From: Sphaerimonospora sp050942215
GTDB taxonomy: Bacteria > Actinomycetota > Actinomycetes > Streptosporangiales > Streptosporangiaceae
DNA: 64,000 bases
Direction: 5' to 3'
Assembly: GCF_050942215.1 (NCBI RefSeq)
Contig: NZ_CP192056.1
Span: 4,650,001 to 4,714,000 of the forward strand
Part shown: positions 8,120 to 15,886 of the stretch, piece after piece
Layout of the letters: each line of letters opens with the position of its first letter
How positions within the stretch are numbered: the stretch's first letter is position 1
The notes under the pieces: generated by a model
The model's database searches: none
What the model was told of the DNA's origin: nothing
The model's input: only the letters and a program-made list of their open reading frames with translations
Position numbers and translations under genes: made by a program

Positions 8120-9805
8120 CTAGACCTCGACGACCACCGGAATGATCATCGGGCGGCGGCGGTAGGTGTCACTGACCCAGCGCCCGACGGTGCGGCGGAT
8201 CGTGCGGCGGATCTGCATGACGTCGGCCACCCCCGCAGCGGCGACCTCCTGCAGCGCGCTCTCGATCTGCGGGATGACCGCGTCGAACGCGTCGGGGTCG
8301 ATGCCCGAGCCGCGTGCGGTGATCTCCGGTCCGCCCGTCAGCTTCCCCGTGGTGGAGTCCACCACCACCGCGACGGAGATGAATCCCTCGTCGCCGAGGA
8401 TGCGCCGGTCCTTCAACGCCACGTCGGTGATGTCGCCGACCGAGGTGCCGTCCACGAAGACGTATCCGCACGGCACCGCGCCGGCGATCCGCGCCCGGCC
8501 GTCGACCAGGTCGACGACGACGCCGTCCTCGGCGATCACGATGTTCTCGTCCGGAACCCCGGTCAGGCCCGCGAGCTTCGCGTGCGCCCGAAGGTGCCGC
8601 CACTCCCCGTGGATCGGCATGAAGTTGGACGGCTTGGTCAGGTTCAGCACATAGAGCAGCTCGCCGGCCGCGGCGTGACCCGACACGTGCACACGGGCGT
8701 TGCCCTTGTGCACCACGCGGGCGCCCCACCGGTTGAGACCGTTGATGACCTTGTTCACCGCGGTCTCGTTGCCCGGGACGAGCGAGGACGCGAGCAGGAC
8801 CGTGTCACCCGCCGCGATCCTGATCGGGTGATCGCGGTTGGCCATCCGGGACAGGGCGGCCATCGGCTCACCCTGGGAACCGGTGCAGATCAGCACCACG
8901 TCCTCCGGCGGCCACTCCTCGATCTCGCGGGAGTCCACCAGCAGGCCCGCCGGGACCTTCAGGTAGCCGAGCTCGCGGGCCACCCCCATGTTGCGGACCA
9001 TCGACCTGCCGATCAGGGCCACCTTGCGGCCGTGTTTCTCGGCGGCGTCCATGATCTGCTGGACGCGGTGGATGTGCGAGGCGAAGCTGGCCACGATGAT
9101 CCGCTTCTCCGCGGTGCGGAACACGTCGTCGATGACCGGGGCGATCTCCCGCTCGCTGGTGACGAAACCCGGCACCTCGGAGTTCGTGGAGTCCGACATC
9201 AGCAGGTCGACGCCCTCCGACCCCAGCCGGGCGAACGCCCCGAGGTCGGTCAGCCGCCCGTCCAGCGGAAGCTGGTCCATCTTGAAGTCGCCGGTGTGCA
9301 GCACGATCCCGGCCGGGGTGCGGATGGCCACGGCCAGGGCGTCGGGGATCGAGTGGTTCACCGAGATGAACTCGCACTCGAACGGGCCGAACGCGCGGCG
9401 CTCGTTCTCGATGACCTCGACCTTGACCGGCTGGATCCGGTGCTCGGTGAGCTTGCTCTCGATCAGCCCGAGCGTGAGCCGTGACCCGACCAGTGGGATG
9501 TCGGGACGCTCCCGCAGCAGGTACGGCACGGCGCCGATGTGGTCTTCGTGCGCATGCGTGAGCACGAGGGCCTCGACGTCGTGCAGGCGCCCCCGGATGT
9601 AGTCGAAATCGGGCAGGATGAGATCGACGCCCGGCTGGTCGGGCTCGGGGAACAGCACCCCGCAGTCGACCACGAGCAGCCGCCCGTCGAACTCGAACAC
9701 CGCCATGTTGCGGCCGATCTCCCCCAGGCCGCCCAGTGGAACGATGCGCAGGCCGTTGTCCGGCAGTGGCGGAGGCGGCCCGAGCTCGGGATGCGGGTGA
9801 CTCAT
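8120..9805 (-). CDS. rnj: ribonuclease J
   Basis: RNase J, a metallo-beta-lactamase/beta-CASP enzyme with endonuclease and 5'-3' exonuclease activity on mRNA and rRNA precursors. 561 residues from the chosen start. The metal site HAHEDH is at 84-89, with further family landmarks DSTNSE, the SHIHR segment and the C-terminal GHAAAGEL. ATG 9805 is preferred over the in-frame ATG at 9829 because AGGAG lies 5-6 bases before it (9811-9815). It is the second gene after dapA, 77 bp downstream; dapA-rnj adjacency is usual in actinobacteria. Confidence 0.96.
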   Translation of the reverse strand: MSHPHPELGPPPPLPDNGLRIVPLGGLGEIGRNMAVFEFDGRLLVVDCGVLFPEPDQPGVDLILPDFDYIRGRLHDVEALVLTHAHEDHIGAVPYLLRERPDIPLVGSRLTLGLIESKLTEHRIQPVKVEVIENERRAFGPFECEFISVNHSIPDALAVAIRTPAGIVLHTGDFKMDQLPLDGRLTDLGAFARLGSEGVDLLMSDSTNSEVPGFVTSEREIAPVIDDVFRTAEKRIIVASFASHIHRVQQIMDAAEKHGRKVALIGRSMVRNMGVARELGYLKVPAGLLVDSREIEEWPPEDVVLICTGSQGEPMAALSRMANRDHPIRIAAGDTVLLASSLVPGNETAVNKVINGLNRWGARVVHKGNARVHVSGHAAAGELLYVLNLTKPSNFMPIHGEWRHLRAHAKLAGLTGVPDENIVIAEDGVVVDLVDGRARIAGAVPCGYVFVDGTSVGDITDVALKDRRILGDEGFISVAVVVDSTTGKLTGGPEITARGSGIDPDAFDAVIPQIESALQEVAAAGVADVMQIRRTIRRTVGRWVSDTYRRRPMIIPVVVEV

Positions 9806-9882
9806 ACGAGCTCCTCCCCCGTCCCCCATAGGTCAGTGCCGCTGTTCCGTGTGTTTCGCTCGCTCATTCGTCTCCATATGTG

Positions 9883-10800
9883 TCAGGTGTCCGCAAGCTT
9901 CACGCCGCCCGCGACCAGGTCCGTACGCAACAACGCGATCTGGTCCTCCGTCGCGTCGACGAGTGGGCGCCGTACATGACCGCCGCCCTGGCCGACCAGC
10001 GTCAGCGCGGCCTTCGCCATGATCGCTCCCTGGGTCCGCGTCATGATGCCCGCGACCACGGGCAGCACGCGGCGGTGCGTCTCGAGGGCGCCCGCGACGT
10101 CCCCGGACCGATGGCTTTCGATCATGGAGGCGAGCTGTGCGCCGATCACATGACCGGCCACGCTGACGAACCCGGCGGCGCCGACCGACAGCCACGGCAG
10201 GTTGAGCAGGTCGTCTCCCGAGTAGAACACGAGATCGGTGGCCATCATGACCTGGGATCCCGCGAACAGGTCGCCCTTGGCGTCCTTCACCGCGACGATC
10301 CGCGGGTGCTGGGCGAGCCTCACCAGGGTCGTGGTCTCAATGGGAACCCCGGTCCTGCCGGGGATGTCGTAGAGCATCACCGGCAGCCCCGCCGCGTCGG
10401 CGATGGCCGTGAAATGCTGGAACAGGCCCTCCTGAGGAGGCTTGTTGTAATAGGGAGTGACCACCAGCAACCCGTGCGCCCCCGCGCGCTCGGCGGCCCG
10501 GGCGAGTTCGACACTGTGACGGGTGTCGTTGCTCCCGGCCCCGGCGACGATGAAAGCACGGTCGCCCACGGCCTCGACGACCGCACGAAGGATGCGGTCT
10601 TTCTCCTCATCCGTGGTGGTGGGGGACTCCCCGGTGGTGCCACTGATCACAAGGCCGTCGTGGCGCTGCTCGTCGACGAGATATGCGGCGATCCGCTGGA
10701 CGCCCGCATAGTCGACGGCGCCGTCAGAGGTGAACGGCGTGACCATCGCGGTCAGCATGCGACCGAAGGGGGCGTCGGAAGTTCCAGTTGGCGATGCCAT
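9883..10800 (-). CDS. dapA: 4-hydroxy-tetrahydrodipicolinate synthase
   Basis: Condenses pyruvate with aspartate semialdehyde in lysine and diaminopimelate synthesis. 305 residues. Visible residues: GTTGE (54-58), the YYNKP loop with Tyr117/118, YDIPGR (144-149) and Schiff-base Lys172 in VAVKDAKG. The start at 10800 was chosen because family homology begins there, while the frame upstream reads as non-coding; no Shine-Dalgarno is present but TACCGT seven bases upstream fits a leaderless promoter. The reductase of the next step, dapB, is in the same window but in a separate unit. Confidence 0.95.
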   Translation of the reverse strand: MASPTGTSDAPFGRMLTAMVTPFTSDGAVDYAGVQRIAAYLVDEQRHDGLVISGTTGESPTTTDEEKDRILRAVVEAVGDRAFIVAGAGSNDTRHSVELARAAERAGAHGLLVVTPYYNKPPQEGLFQHFTAIADAAGLPVMLYDIPGRTGVPIETTTLVRLAQHPRIVAVKDAKGDLFAGSQVMMATDLVFYSGDDLLNLPWLSVGAAGFVSVAGHVIGAQLASMIESHRSGDVAGALETHRRVLPVVAGIMTRTQGAIMAKAALTLVGQGGGHVRRPLVDATEDQIALLRTDLVAGGVKLADT

Positions 10801-10813
10801 AGACCGAACGGTA
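10801..10813 (-). promoter_or_regulatory. probable leaderless promoter of dapA (-10 TACCGT)
   Basis: On the minus strand TACCGT (10813-10808) is followed by seven bases and then the dapA ATG. There is no ribosome binding site, so the transcript probably begins at or next to the start codon. No clear -35 box. Confidence 0.45.
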
Positions 10814-10940
10814 CCCGGATTCCGGGCGGTTGTAGGACCCCGGCACCCCGTTATGTCCCTCGTCGCCGGAGCGCACGCCGCCGGTCGCTCCCGCTGATCG
10901 CCTGTGGCCGCCCGCTTGGGTCGACGGCTCCGGGAGCGAA

Positions 10941-10986
10941 AGAGGCCGCCGATATGTGCTCGGGGGTACACACATCAGCGGCCTCT
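10941..10986. terminator. inverted repeat, probable terminator upstream of dapA
   Basis: AGAGGCCGC (10941-10949) pairs with GCGGCCTCT (10978-10986); the stem extends imperfectly inward through GATATGTG/CACACATC. It stands in the 335-bp gap 10801-11135 between dapA and the small gene at 11136-11459 and would stop minus-strand transcription from the latter. Apart from this and the dapA promoter I see nothing in that gap. Confidence 0.55.
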
Positions 10987-11135
10987 AACCGAACAATCGG
11001 TGCGCCTTACGTCCGCGTTACACACCCTGCCGAAATTTTTCGCCGATTCTGGGCGGAAGGTCGCCTACAGGCCCGGACGGCCCTTCTGGACGCCCTGGGC
11101 GGGGCGGAAGACCGACCGCCGGAGGGATCCGTACC

Positions 11136-11459
11136 TCAGCGGGCCTCACCGAGGAGGAGTCTGTTCCAGAGGACCTCCATACGCACCGAGATCAGGCGTT
11201 CTGTCTCGCGGACGTCCGATCCCTCGGTGCTCCGGATCGTGCGGCGGATGAACACCAGGCCGCCGGAGTGGCACAGCTCGTAGATCGTCGCCTTGCATTC
11301 ACAGGTGTGCAGGCGGACGCGCACGCGATCGCTGCGGGCGGTCGGCCGCAACCAGTTGATCTTCTGATGGTCCAACTGGATCGGGGCCACATGTATGCCG
11401 TGATACGGGGGCGGAACCGGAATTTCAGGACCTGTCGCCTTAGCGGGAGATTGGCCCAT
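11136..11459 (-). CDS. small conserved actinobacterial protein of unknown function
   Basis: A 107-residue soluble protein. The N-terminus has a proline-rich PPPYHGIHVAPI stretch, the middle a WLRPT motif followed by TCECKATIYELC, three cysteines that could form a metal site or redox centre, and then FIRRTIRS. I recall similar proteins beside GntR regulators in actinomycetes, but no function is known to me. AAAGG lies about eight bases before the ATG. It is divergent from the GntR gene at 11575, sharing a 115-bp promoter region, so it may be a target of that regulator. Confidence 0.75.
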   Translation of the reverse strand: MGQSPAKATGPEIPVPPPYHGIHVAPIQLDHQKINWLRPTARSDRVRVRLHTCECKATIYELCHSGGLVFIRRTIRSTEGSDVRETERLISVRMEVLWNRLLLGEAR

Positions 11460-11483
11460 TCGCCGACCTTTCTGGGCGCAAAG

Positions 11484-11512
11484 TTGGAGTCACAGGCTGT
11501 ATCCGTTACTCT
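11484..11512 (+). promoter_or_regulatory. promoter of the GntR gene (TTGGAG-N17-TACTCT)
   Basis: A -35-like TTGGAG at 11484-11489 and a -10-like TACTCT at 11507-11512 are separated by exactly 17 bp, 62 bp before the ATG of the GntR gene. The divergent small gene starts at 11459, so both promoters share this stretch. Confidence 0.5.
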
Positions 11513-11574
11513 GAGTTGCTCTTCGGATACGCCAAGATTGGGAAGCTTTCGTCAGCCCCTCAGGGAATGGATTC

Positions 11575-12312
11575 ATGGCCAACTCTGATCCGGTCTACCT
11601 GCGCGTAGTCGAGGACCTCCGCCGCCAGATCATCGACGGCACGCTCCCGCCGGGGGCGCCGATCCCGTCTCGCCACCAGATCACCCGGAAGTACAGCGTC
11701 GGAGAGACCGCCGCTCGCCACGCGCTCCGCGTACTCGTCCAGGAGGGCCTGATCATCGGCCGGGTGGGATCTGGACACCGGGTGCGGGAGAAACCCGTCC
11801 TGCTCTCCTTGCAGCGCGATCGCACGGCCGACCCGCAGGCCGGGTTCACCATGGACATGCAGGCCTGCGGCCGGCAGCCGACGTCGAACTGGCGCAGCGA
11901 GCTTGTCGAGGCACCCCAGGAGATCGCACAACGTCTGCGGCTCGGCGACTGCGGCCCCGTCATCAAGGTGAGCTTCGTCCTCCGCGGCGACGGCCGCCCG
12001 ATGCAGCTCCTCACCTCTTATGAACTGCTCGAACCTGGCCAGAGCCAGGCGCCGGAAGAGGGCACGGGAGAACGCAGGAGCATGCTCTCCCGGCTGGCCG
12101 CCACCGGCACCCCGGTCACGGAGATCAGTGAGACCGTCCACATCCGGGTGCCCCAGCCGACCGAGATCGACCTGCTGGAGCTGCCCGCCGGGGTTCAGGT
12201 CCTGCACGTCGAGCGGACCATCTGGGCCGGGGGCCGCGCGGTGGAGACCAGTGACATCGTGATCCCCGGCGACAGGTTCCGGCTCGCGTACGGAATCCCC
12301 GTCCACGCCTGA
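11575..12312 (+). CDS. GntR family regulator with UTRA effector domain (HutC type)
   Basis: A 245-residue ligand-responsive repressor. The N-terminal winged helix (about 1-75) shows the GntR pattern YLRVVEDLRRQIIDGTLPPG and SRHQITRKYSVGETAARHAL; residues about 90-240 form a UTRA-type ligand domain ending in HVERTIWAGGRAVETSDIV. It is divergent from the small protein at 11136-11459. The ligand is not deducible. It is the first of three GntR-type genes within 2.6 kb, the other two lacking any ligand domain. Confidence 0.9.
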   Translation: MANSDPVYLRVVEDLRRQIIDGTLPPGAPIPSRHQITRKYSVGETAARHALRVLVQEGLIIGRVGSGHRVREKPVLLSLQRDRTADPQAGFTMDMQACGRQPTSNWRSELVEAPQEIAQRLRLGDCGPVIKVSFVLRGDGRPMQLLTSYELLEPGQSQAPEEGTGERRSMLSRLAATGTPVTEISETVHIRVPQPTEIDLLELPAGVQVLHVERTIWAGGRAVETSDIVIPGDRFRLAYGIPVHA

Positions 12313-12364
12313 CTGTCGGTCCCCGCTGGTAGAACCGTTCCGGAGTCCCCATCCGGAGGTGCCG

Positions 12365-13039
12365 ATGCGCGTCAAGGACCTGCCCCCGGCCGACCGGCCC
12401 CGCGAGCGGCTGATGACGGCCGGCTCGGGGGCACTCGCCGACCGGGAACTGCTCGCCCTGCTGCTCTGCTCGGGCGGCAGGGGCGTCAGCGCCGTCGAGC
12501 TCGCCTCCCGGCTCATCGCGTACTGCGGCGACCTCGGCGAGCTCGCCCGCTCCGACCCCCACCGGCTGCTCGCCGTGCCCGGCATCGGCCCCGCCAAGGC
12601 GGCGCGCATCGCCGCGGCCTTCCACCTCGCACGGCGGGCCCGCGCCGAGCCCGAGCGCGTCCGCATCACCTGCTCGGCGGACATCGCGGCGGCGTCCGCC
12701 CCCATGCTCCATGGAAACCCCAGGGAGCGGCTCGTCATCGTGATCTGCGACCCGCGCGGCGCGGTCATCCGCCGTGCCGTGGTCAGCGAGGGCGGGAGCG
12801 ACCACACCCCCGCGCCCGTTCGCGACATCATCTCCACCGTCCTCACCTCGGGCGGGGCCGCGTTCGGCCTCGCCCACAACCACCCCAGCGGTTCTCTCGA
12901 TCCCAGCCGTGCCGACCTCGAGGTCACCGCCCGCCTCCACGAGGCCGCCGACACCGTCGGCCTCCGCTTCCTCGACCACGTGATCGTCACCGACACCGCC
13001 TGGCGCCGGGTTCCGGTCCCGCCCCTGGAGAATGCCTGA
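12365..13039 (+). CDS. radC: RadC-family JAMM protein
   Basis: 224 residues: a helix-hairpin-helix (VPGIGPAKAA, about 71-80) followed by a JAB/MPN metallo-domain with the zinc site His171-x-His173-x10-Asp184 inside HNHPSGS and a possible catalytic Glu142. RadC proteins were named for DNA repair but their role is unsettled. ATG 12365 is chosen because GGAGG (12355-12359) precedes it by five bases; an in-frame GTG at 12359 overlaps that site. It lies 52 bp after the UTRA regulator. Confidence 0.93.
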   Translation: MRVKDLPPADRPRERLMTAGSGALADRELLALLLCSGGRGVSAVELASRLIAYCGDLGELARSDPHRLLAVPGIGPAKAARIAAAFHLARRARAEPERVRITCSADIAAASAPMLHGNPRERLVIVICDPRGAVIRRAVVSEGGSDHTPAPVRDIISTVLTSGGAAFGLAHNHPSGSLDPSRADLEVTARLHEAADTVGLRFLDHVIVTDTAWRRVPVPPLENA

Positions 13040-13132
13040 TTGCAGAGTACGTCTAGTTGTATCGCGCCGTCCACTGATGAAAGTACTCGCCTAAGGCACA
13101 TATCCGGACGGAACCCCCCGTCCTGGGTCACC

Positions 13133-13138
13133 TATCGT
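13133..13138 (+). promoter_or_regulatory. probable leaderless -10 box (TATCGT) of the first double-HTH gene
   Basis: TATCGT ends six bases before the GTG at 13145 and no ribosome site is present. The next gene has the same layout (TAGCGT, six bases, ATG), which supports leaderless transcription of both. Confidence 0.5.
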
Positions 13139-13144
13139 GCGACT

Positions 13145-13624
13145 GTGCTCGACCACGATGGGGATACTCACCTGTACGTCCAGATCGCCGACATCCTCCG
13201 GCGGCAGATTCTGGACGGGGATCTGACACCCGGTCACGCGGTCCCGAGCGAGGCCGAGATTCAGAGCCGGTTCGGTGTCGCGCGCACCACCGCCCGTCGG
13301 GCGTTCCACATGCTTCGCGAAGAGGGCCTCATCTACACCGTTCAGGGCGAGGGCACCTTCGTGGGCCGGCCCGAGATGCCCAGGGAACAGCGCAAGATCT
13401 CGTTGTATCAAAAGATCGCCAATGATCTGATCGATCGGATACGCAGCGGAGACCTGCGACCGCGACGCCCGATTCCCAGCGAGACCGCGCTCGTGCAGGA
13501 GTACCGGGTGGCACGGGAAACGGCGCGCAAGGCGATCGCGACCCTGCGGGAACAGGGGTGGGTCTACACCGTCCCGCAGCGGGGCAGTTACGTCTCTCCA
13601 GAGGAGAACTGGCCGAGAGACTAG
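13145..13624 (+). CDS. tandem double GntR-type winged-helix protein (copy 1)
   Basis: 159 residues containing two GntR-type winged helices and nothing else. HTH 1 is about 8-75 (YVQIADILRRQILDGDL, then PSEAEIQSRFGVARTTARRA and GEGTFVG); HTH 2 is about 85-152 (YQKIANDLIDRIRSGDL, PSETALVQEYRVARETARKA and RGSYVSP). There is no UTRA or FadR-type effector domain, so it probably acts as a bivalent DNA-binding protein that does not sense a small molecule directly. GTG 13145 is preferred: the frame upstream is not protein-like, and the position matches the paralogue. The next gene is a paralogue of exactly the same length. Confidence 0.88.
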   Translation: MLDHDGDTHLYVQIADILRRQILDGDLTPGHAVPSEAEIQSRFGVARTTARRAFHMLREEGLIYTVQGEGTFVGRPEMPREQRKISLYQKIANDLIDRIRSGDLRPRRPIPSETALVQEYRVARETARKAIATLREQGWVYTVPQRGSYVSPEENWPRD

Positions 13625-13657
13625 CCCGTTTCCCTCGTCCGGTCGTCACCGCTCGTC

Positions 13658-13663
13658 TAGCGT
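13658..13663 (+). promoter_or_regulatory. probable leaderless -10 box (TAGCGT) of the second double-HTH gene
   Basis: TAGCGT is followed by six bases and the ATG at 13670, the same geometry as for the upstream paralogue; no Shine-Dalgarno. Confidence 0.5.
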
Positions 13664-13669
13664 GGGCAC

Positions 13670-14149
13670 ATGCTCGATCGTGATGGACCGGTTCCCGTCT
13701 ACAAGCAGATCGCCGAGATGATTCGGACCCGGATCGACCGTGGAGACCTCGCTTCGGGAGATCCGTTACCGAGCGAGGCCGAGCTGACGGCCGAGTACGG
13801 CATCGCCCGGCTCACGGCCCGGCGCGTCGCCCGCGAACTGAGGGAGCAGGGTCTCGCCCACACGATCCAGGGCGAGGGCACGTTCGTGGGCGACGGAACG
13901 GTTCCCCGAGTCCGCCGCGGGGCGGCCGCCTATGAACGGATCGCCGATGAGATCGCGGACCGTATCCGCCGGGGCGACCTCAAGCCCGGCCGTCCCGTTC
14001 CCAGCGAGAAAACGCTGATCCAGCAGTACGGGGTCGCCAAAGCAACGGCCAGGCACGCCACCGCGCTCCTGCGCGAGCGCGGCTGGGTGTTCACCGTGCC
14101 CTATCGCGGGTCCTATGTCCGCGATCCCGGCGCCTGGCCCGGCGGCTGA
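13670..14149 (+). CDS. tandem double GntR-type winged-helix protein (copy 2)
   Basis: 159 residues, a paralogue of the preceding gene with the same two-domain plan: HTH 1 about 8-75 (YKQIAEMIRTRIDRGDL, PSEAELTAEYGIARLTARR, GEGTFVG) and HTH 2 about 85-152 (YERIADEIADRIRRGDL, PSEKTLIQQYGVAKATARH, RGSYVRD). The start is MLDRDG, against VLDHDG in copy 1. Tandem gene duplication is evident, and each gene also arose by internal domain duplication. Target genes unknown; the pair could bind each other's promoters. Convergent with the small HTH gene at 14187. Confidence 0.88.
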   Translation: MLDRDGPVPVYKQIAEMIRTRIDRGDLASGDPLPSEAELTAEYGIARLTARRVARELREQGLAHTIQGEGTFVGDGTVPRVRRGAAAYERIADEIADRIRRGDLKPGRPVPSEKTLIQQYGVAKATARHATALLRERGWVFTVPYRGSYVRDPGAWPGG

Positions 14150-14186
14150 CCCCTCCGGCCGGGCCGGCCCCTGATCGCCTCCCGCC

Positions 14187-14324
14187 TCACTCCTCTCCGG
14201 AGAACCTCTCCCAGGCGGACTGGCGGGTCATACCGAGAGCCGCGCCGATTCTGGCCCAGGTGACACCGCGGTCGCGCAGCCGCTCGACCCAGACCCGCAG
14301 GTTGGCGTCGACCTGTTTGCCCAC
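14187..14324 (-). CDS. 45-residue helix-turn-helix protein
   Basis: A short gene starting at GTG 14324 with GGAGG five bases upstream, 18 bp after the stop of the exporter gene and in the same frame. The protein reads as a single HTH: WVERLRDRGVTWARIGAALG followed by MTRQSAWERF, a pattern that ends many actinobacterial regulators and Clp-like proteins. It could be a micro-regulator expressed with the exporter, or the tail of an extended exporter if the TAG at 14343-14345 were read through. The good ribosome site favours a separate gene. Confidence 0.6.
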   Translation of the reverse strand: MGKQVDANLRVWVERLRDRGVTWARIGAALGMTRQSAWERFSGEE

Positions 14325-14342
14325 GGCCGCCTCCGTCTCCTG

Positions 14343-15779
14343 CTACACGTGCTCGGGCCGGAGTGCCGCCGGGTGATCCGCTTCGGCCCGGGGCCGGCGT
14401 AGTACGGCGAGCGCGGCCGCGAAGGCGGCGACCAGCAGGGCGAGGGAGATCGTGAAGGCGAGACGGTAGCCGCCGGTCAGCGCGACCGCCGTACCGGCCC
14501 CGCCCGCCAGCAGTTCCCGCGTGCGGGACGCGGCCAGCACGGACAGCACGGCGACGCCGATCGCGGGGCCGATCTGCTGAGTCGTGTTGAACAGTCCCGA
14601 CACCAGACCCGCGTCGTCGGAGCGTGCCTCGGACATGCCGAGGGTGGTCAGCGCCGGGAGCACCAGGCCGCCGCCCATGACGAGCACCATCACGGGGAGC
14701 AGGTCCGTCAGGTAACGGGCGTCGACGGGTACGCGGACGAGCCAGGCCATCGCGCCGACGAGGAGCGTCAGACCGCTCAGCAGTACGGCCCGCGCGCCGA
14801 AGCGCGTGATCAGCCGCGGGGAGACGAACAACGACATCCCGGCGATGGACAGCGCCGCCGGGAGCATGGCCAGACCGGTGTCGAGCGCGCCGTACCCGAG
14901 CACCCGCTGCATGAAGAGCGCCACGACGATCTGGAAGGCGAACATCGCACCGAGCGTCAGGACCTGCACCAGGTTGGCCCCGGCGACCTGACGCGAACGG
15001 AGGACTCGCAGCGGCATGAGCGGGGTCCGGGCGGCCGCCTGGCGGACGAGGAAGGCGGCCAGCAGCGCGAGGGAAACGGCACCGTACGCCAGGGAGCCCA
15101 TGCCGTACCGCTCGATGCCGACGACCGCGTAGATGCCCAGCATGAGACCCGCGGTGACCAGCAGAGCGCCGAGGGCGTCGGCTCCGGCCGACAGACCGAT
15201 CCCCCGCTGGGCCGGCAGCACCCGTACCGCCAGCGCGATCACGGCCGCTCCGATCGGCACGTTGATGAAGAAGATGTAGTTCCAGCCGAGCACGTCGGTG
15301 AGCACCCCACCGAGCACCTGTCCCAGCGCCGCCCCGGCGGCGCCGGTGAAACTGAAGACGCCGATGGCCTTCGCCCGCTCTCCGGCGTCCGTGAAGGTCG
15401 TCACCAGAATGCCGAGCACGACCGCCGAGGCCATGGCACTGCCGACGCCCTGGAGGAACCGGGCGCCGATCAGCGCCTCCGGCCCGGTGGCCGCCCCGGC
15501 GAGCAGTGACGCGGCGGCGAAGACGGTGTTGCCCGCCAGGAACATGCTCCGGCGGCCGAGGAGATCGCCCAGCCGACCGGCCAGCAGGAGCAGACCGCCG
15601 TACGCGATGAAGTAGGCGTTGACGGTCCAGCTCAGCTCGGCGGGAGCGAAGCCGAGCTCTCGCTGGATCGCCGGCATGGCCACGGTGACGATGCTGCCGT
15701 CCAGGACCGTCATCAGCATCGTGACGGACAGCACGCCCAGCACGAGCCGCCGGGACGAGGAGAGTGCGGTACGCGACAT
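14343..15779 (-). CDS. MFS drug exporter, DHA2 family
   Basis: A 478-residue, 14-helix proton-coupled exporter. Features: first-helix motif VLDGSIVTVAMPAI, motif A GRLGDLLGRRSMF after helix 2, motif C-like GAALGQVLGGVLTDVLGW in helix 5. GGAGG stands before ATG 15779. The marR-type gene lies immediately upstream on the same strand, and the 107-bp gap holds repeats and a hairpin (15787-15868) that overlap the ribosome site. This is the classic arrangement of a drug pump controlled by a MarR repressor. Substrate unknown. Confidence 0.9.
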   Translation of the reverse strand: MSRTALSSSRRLVLGVLSVTMLMTVLDGSIVTVAMPAIQRELGFAPAELSWTVNAYFIAYGGLLLLAGRLGDLLGRRSMFLAGNTVFAAASLLAGAATGPEALIGARFLQGVGSAMASAVVLGILVTTFTDAGERAKAIGVFSFTGAAGAALGQVLGGVLTDVLGWNYIFFINVPIGAAVIALAVRVLPAQRGIGLSAGADALGALLVTAGLMLGIYAVVGIERYGMGSLAYGAVSLALLAAFLVRQAAARTPLMPLRVLRSRQVAGANLVQVLTLGAMFAFQIVVALFMQRVLGYGALDTGLAMLPAALSIAGMSLFVSPRLITRFGARAVLLSGLTLLVGAMAWLVRVPVDARYLTDLLPVMVLVMGGGLVLPALTTLGMSEARSDDAGLVSGLFNTTQQIGPAIGVAVLSVLAASRTRELLAGGAGTAVALTGGYRLAFTISLALLVAAFAAALAVLRRPRAEADHPAALRPEHV

Positions 15780-15786
15780 GGGTCGC

Positions 15787-15868
15787 CTCCTGTTCGCATG
15801 GAAACAGGAGAGACCGTAACAGATAGTTTGGTTGCAGACGATCCCTTACAGGATAATCCCTAACAGAT
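15787..15868 (-). promoter_or_regulatory. control region of the MarR/exporter pair: TAACAGAT repeats and SD hairpin
   Basis: Two exact copies of TAACAGAT (15817-15824, 15861-15868) flank a related TTACAGGAT (15846-15854), candidate MarR operators. Closer to the exporter, CTCCTGTT (15787-15794) and AACAGGAG (15803-15810) form an 8-bp stem with an 8-base loop; in the mRNA its 3' arm contains part of the GGAGG that serves the exporter, so the stem could mask the ribosome site. Confidence 0.5.
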
Positions 15869-15886
15869 TTATCTTCTGTGGACGCG

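Noticed and set aside
8120..10800. dapA-rnj adjacency as a novel link
   Set aside because: This order is usual in actinobacteria.
9883..10971. Longer dapA start at 10971
   Set aside because: The extra 57 residues are Arg/Pro-rich, and the region contains a hairpin; family similarity starts at 10800.
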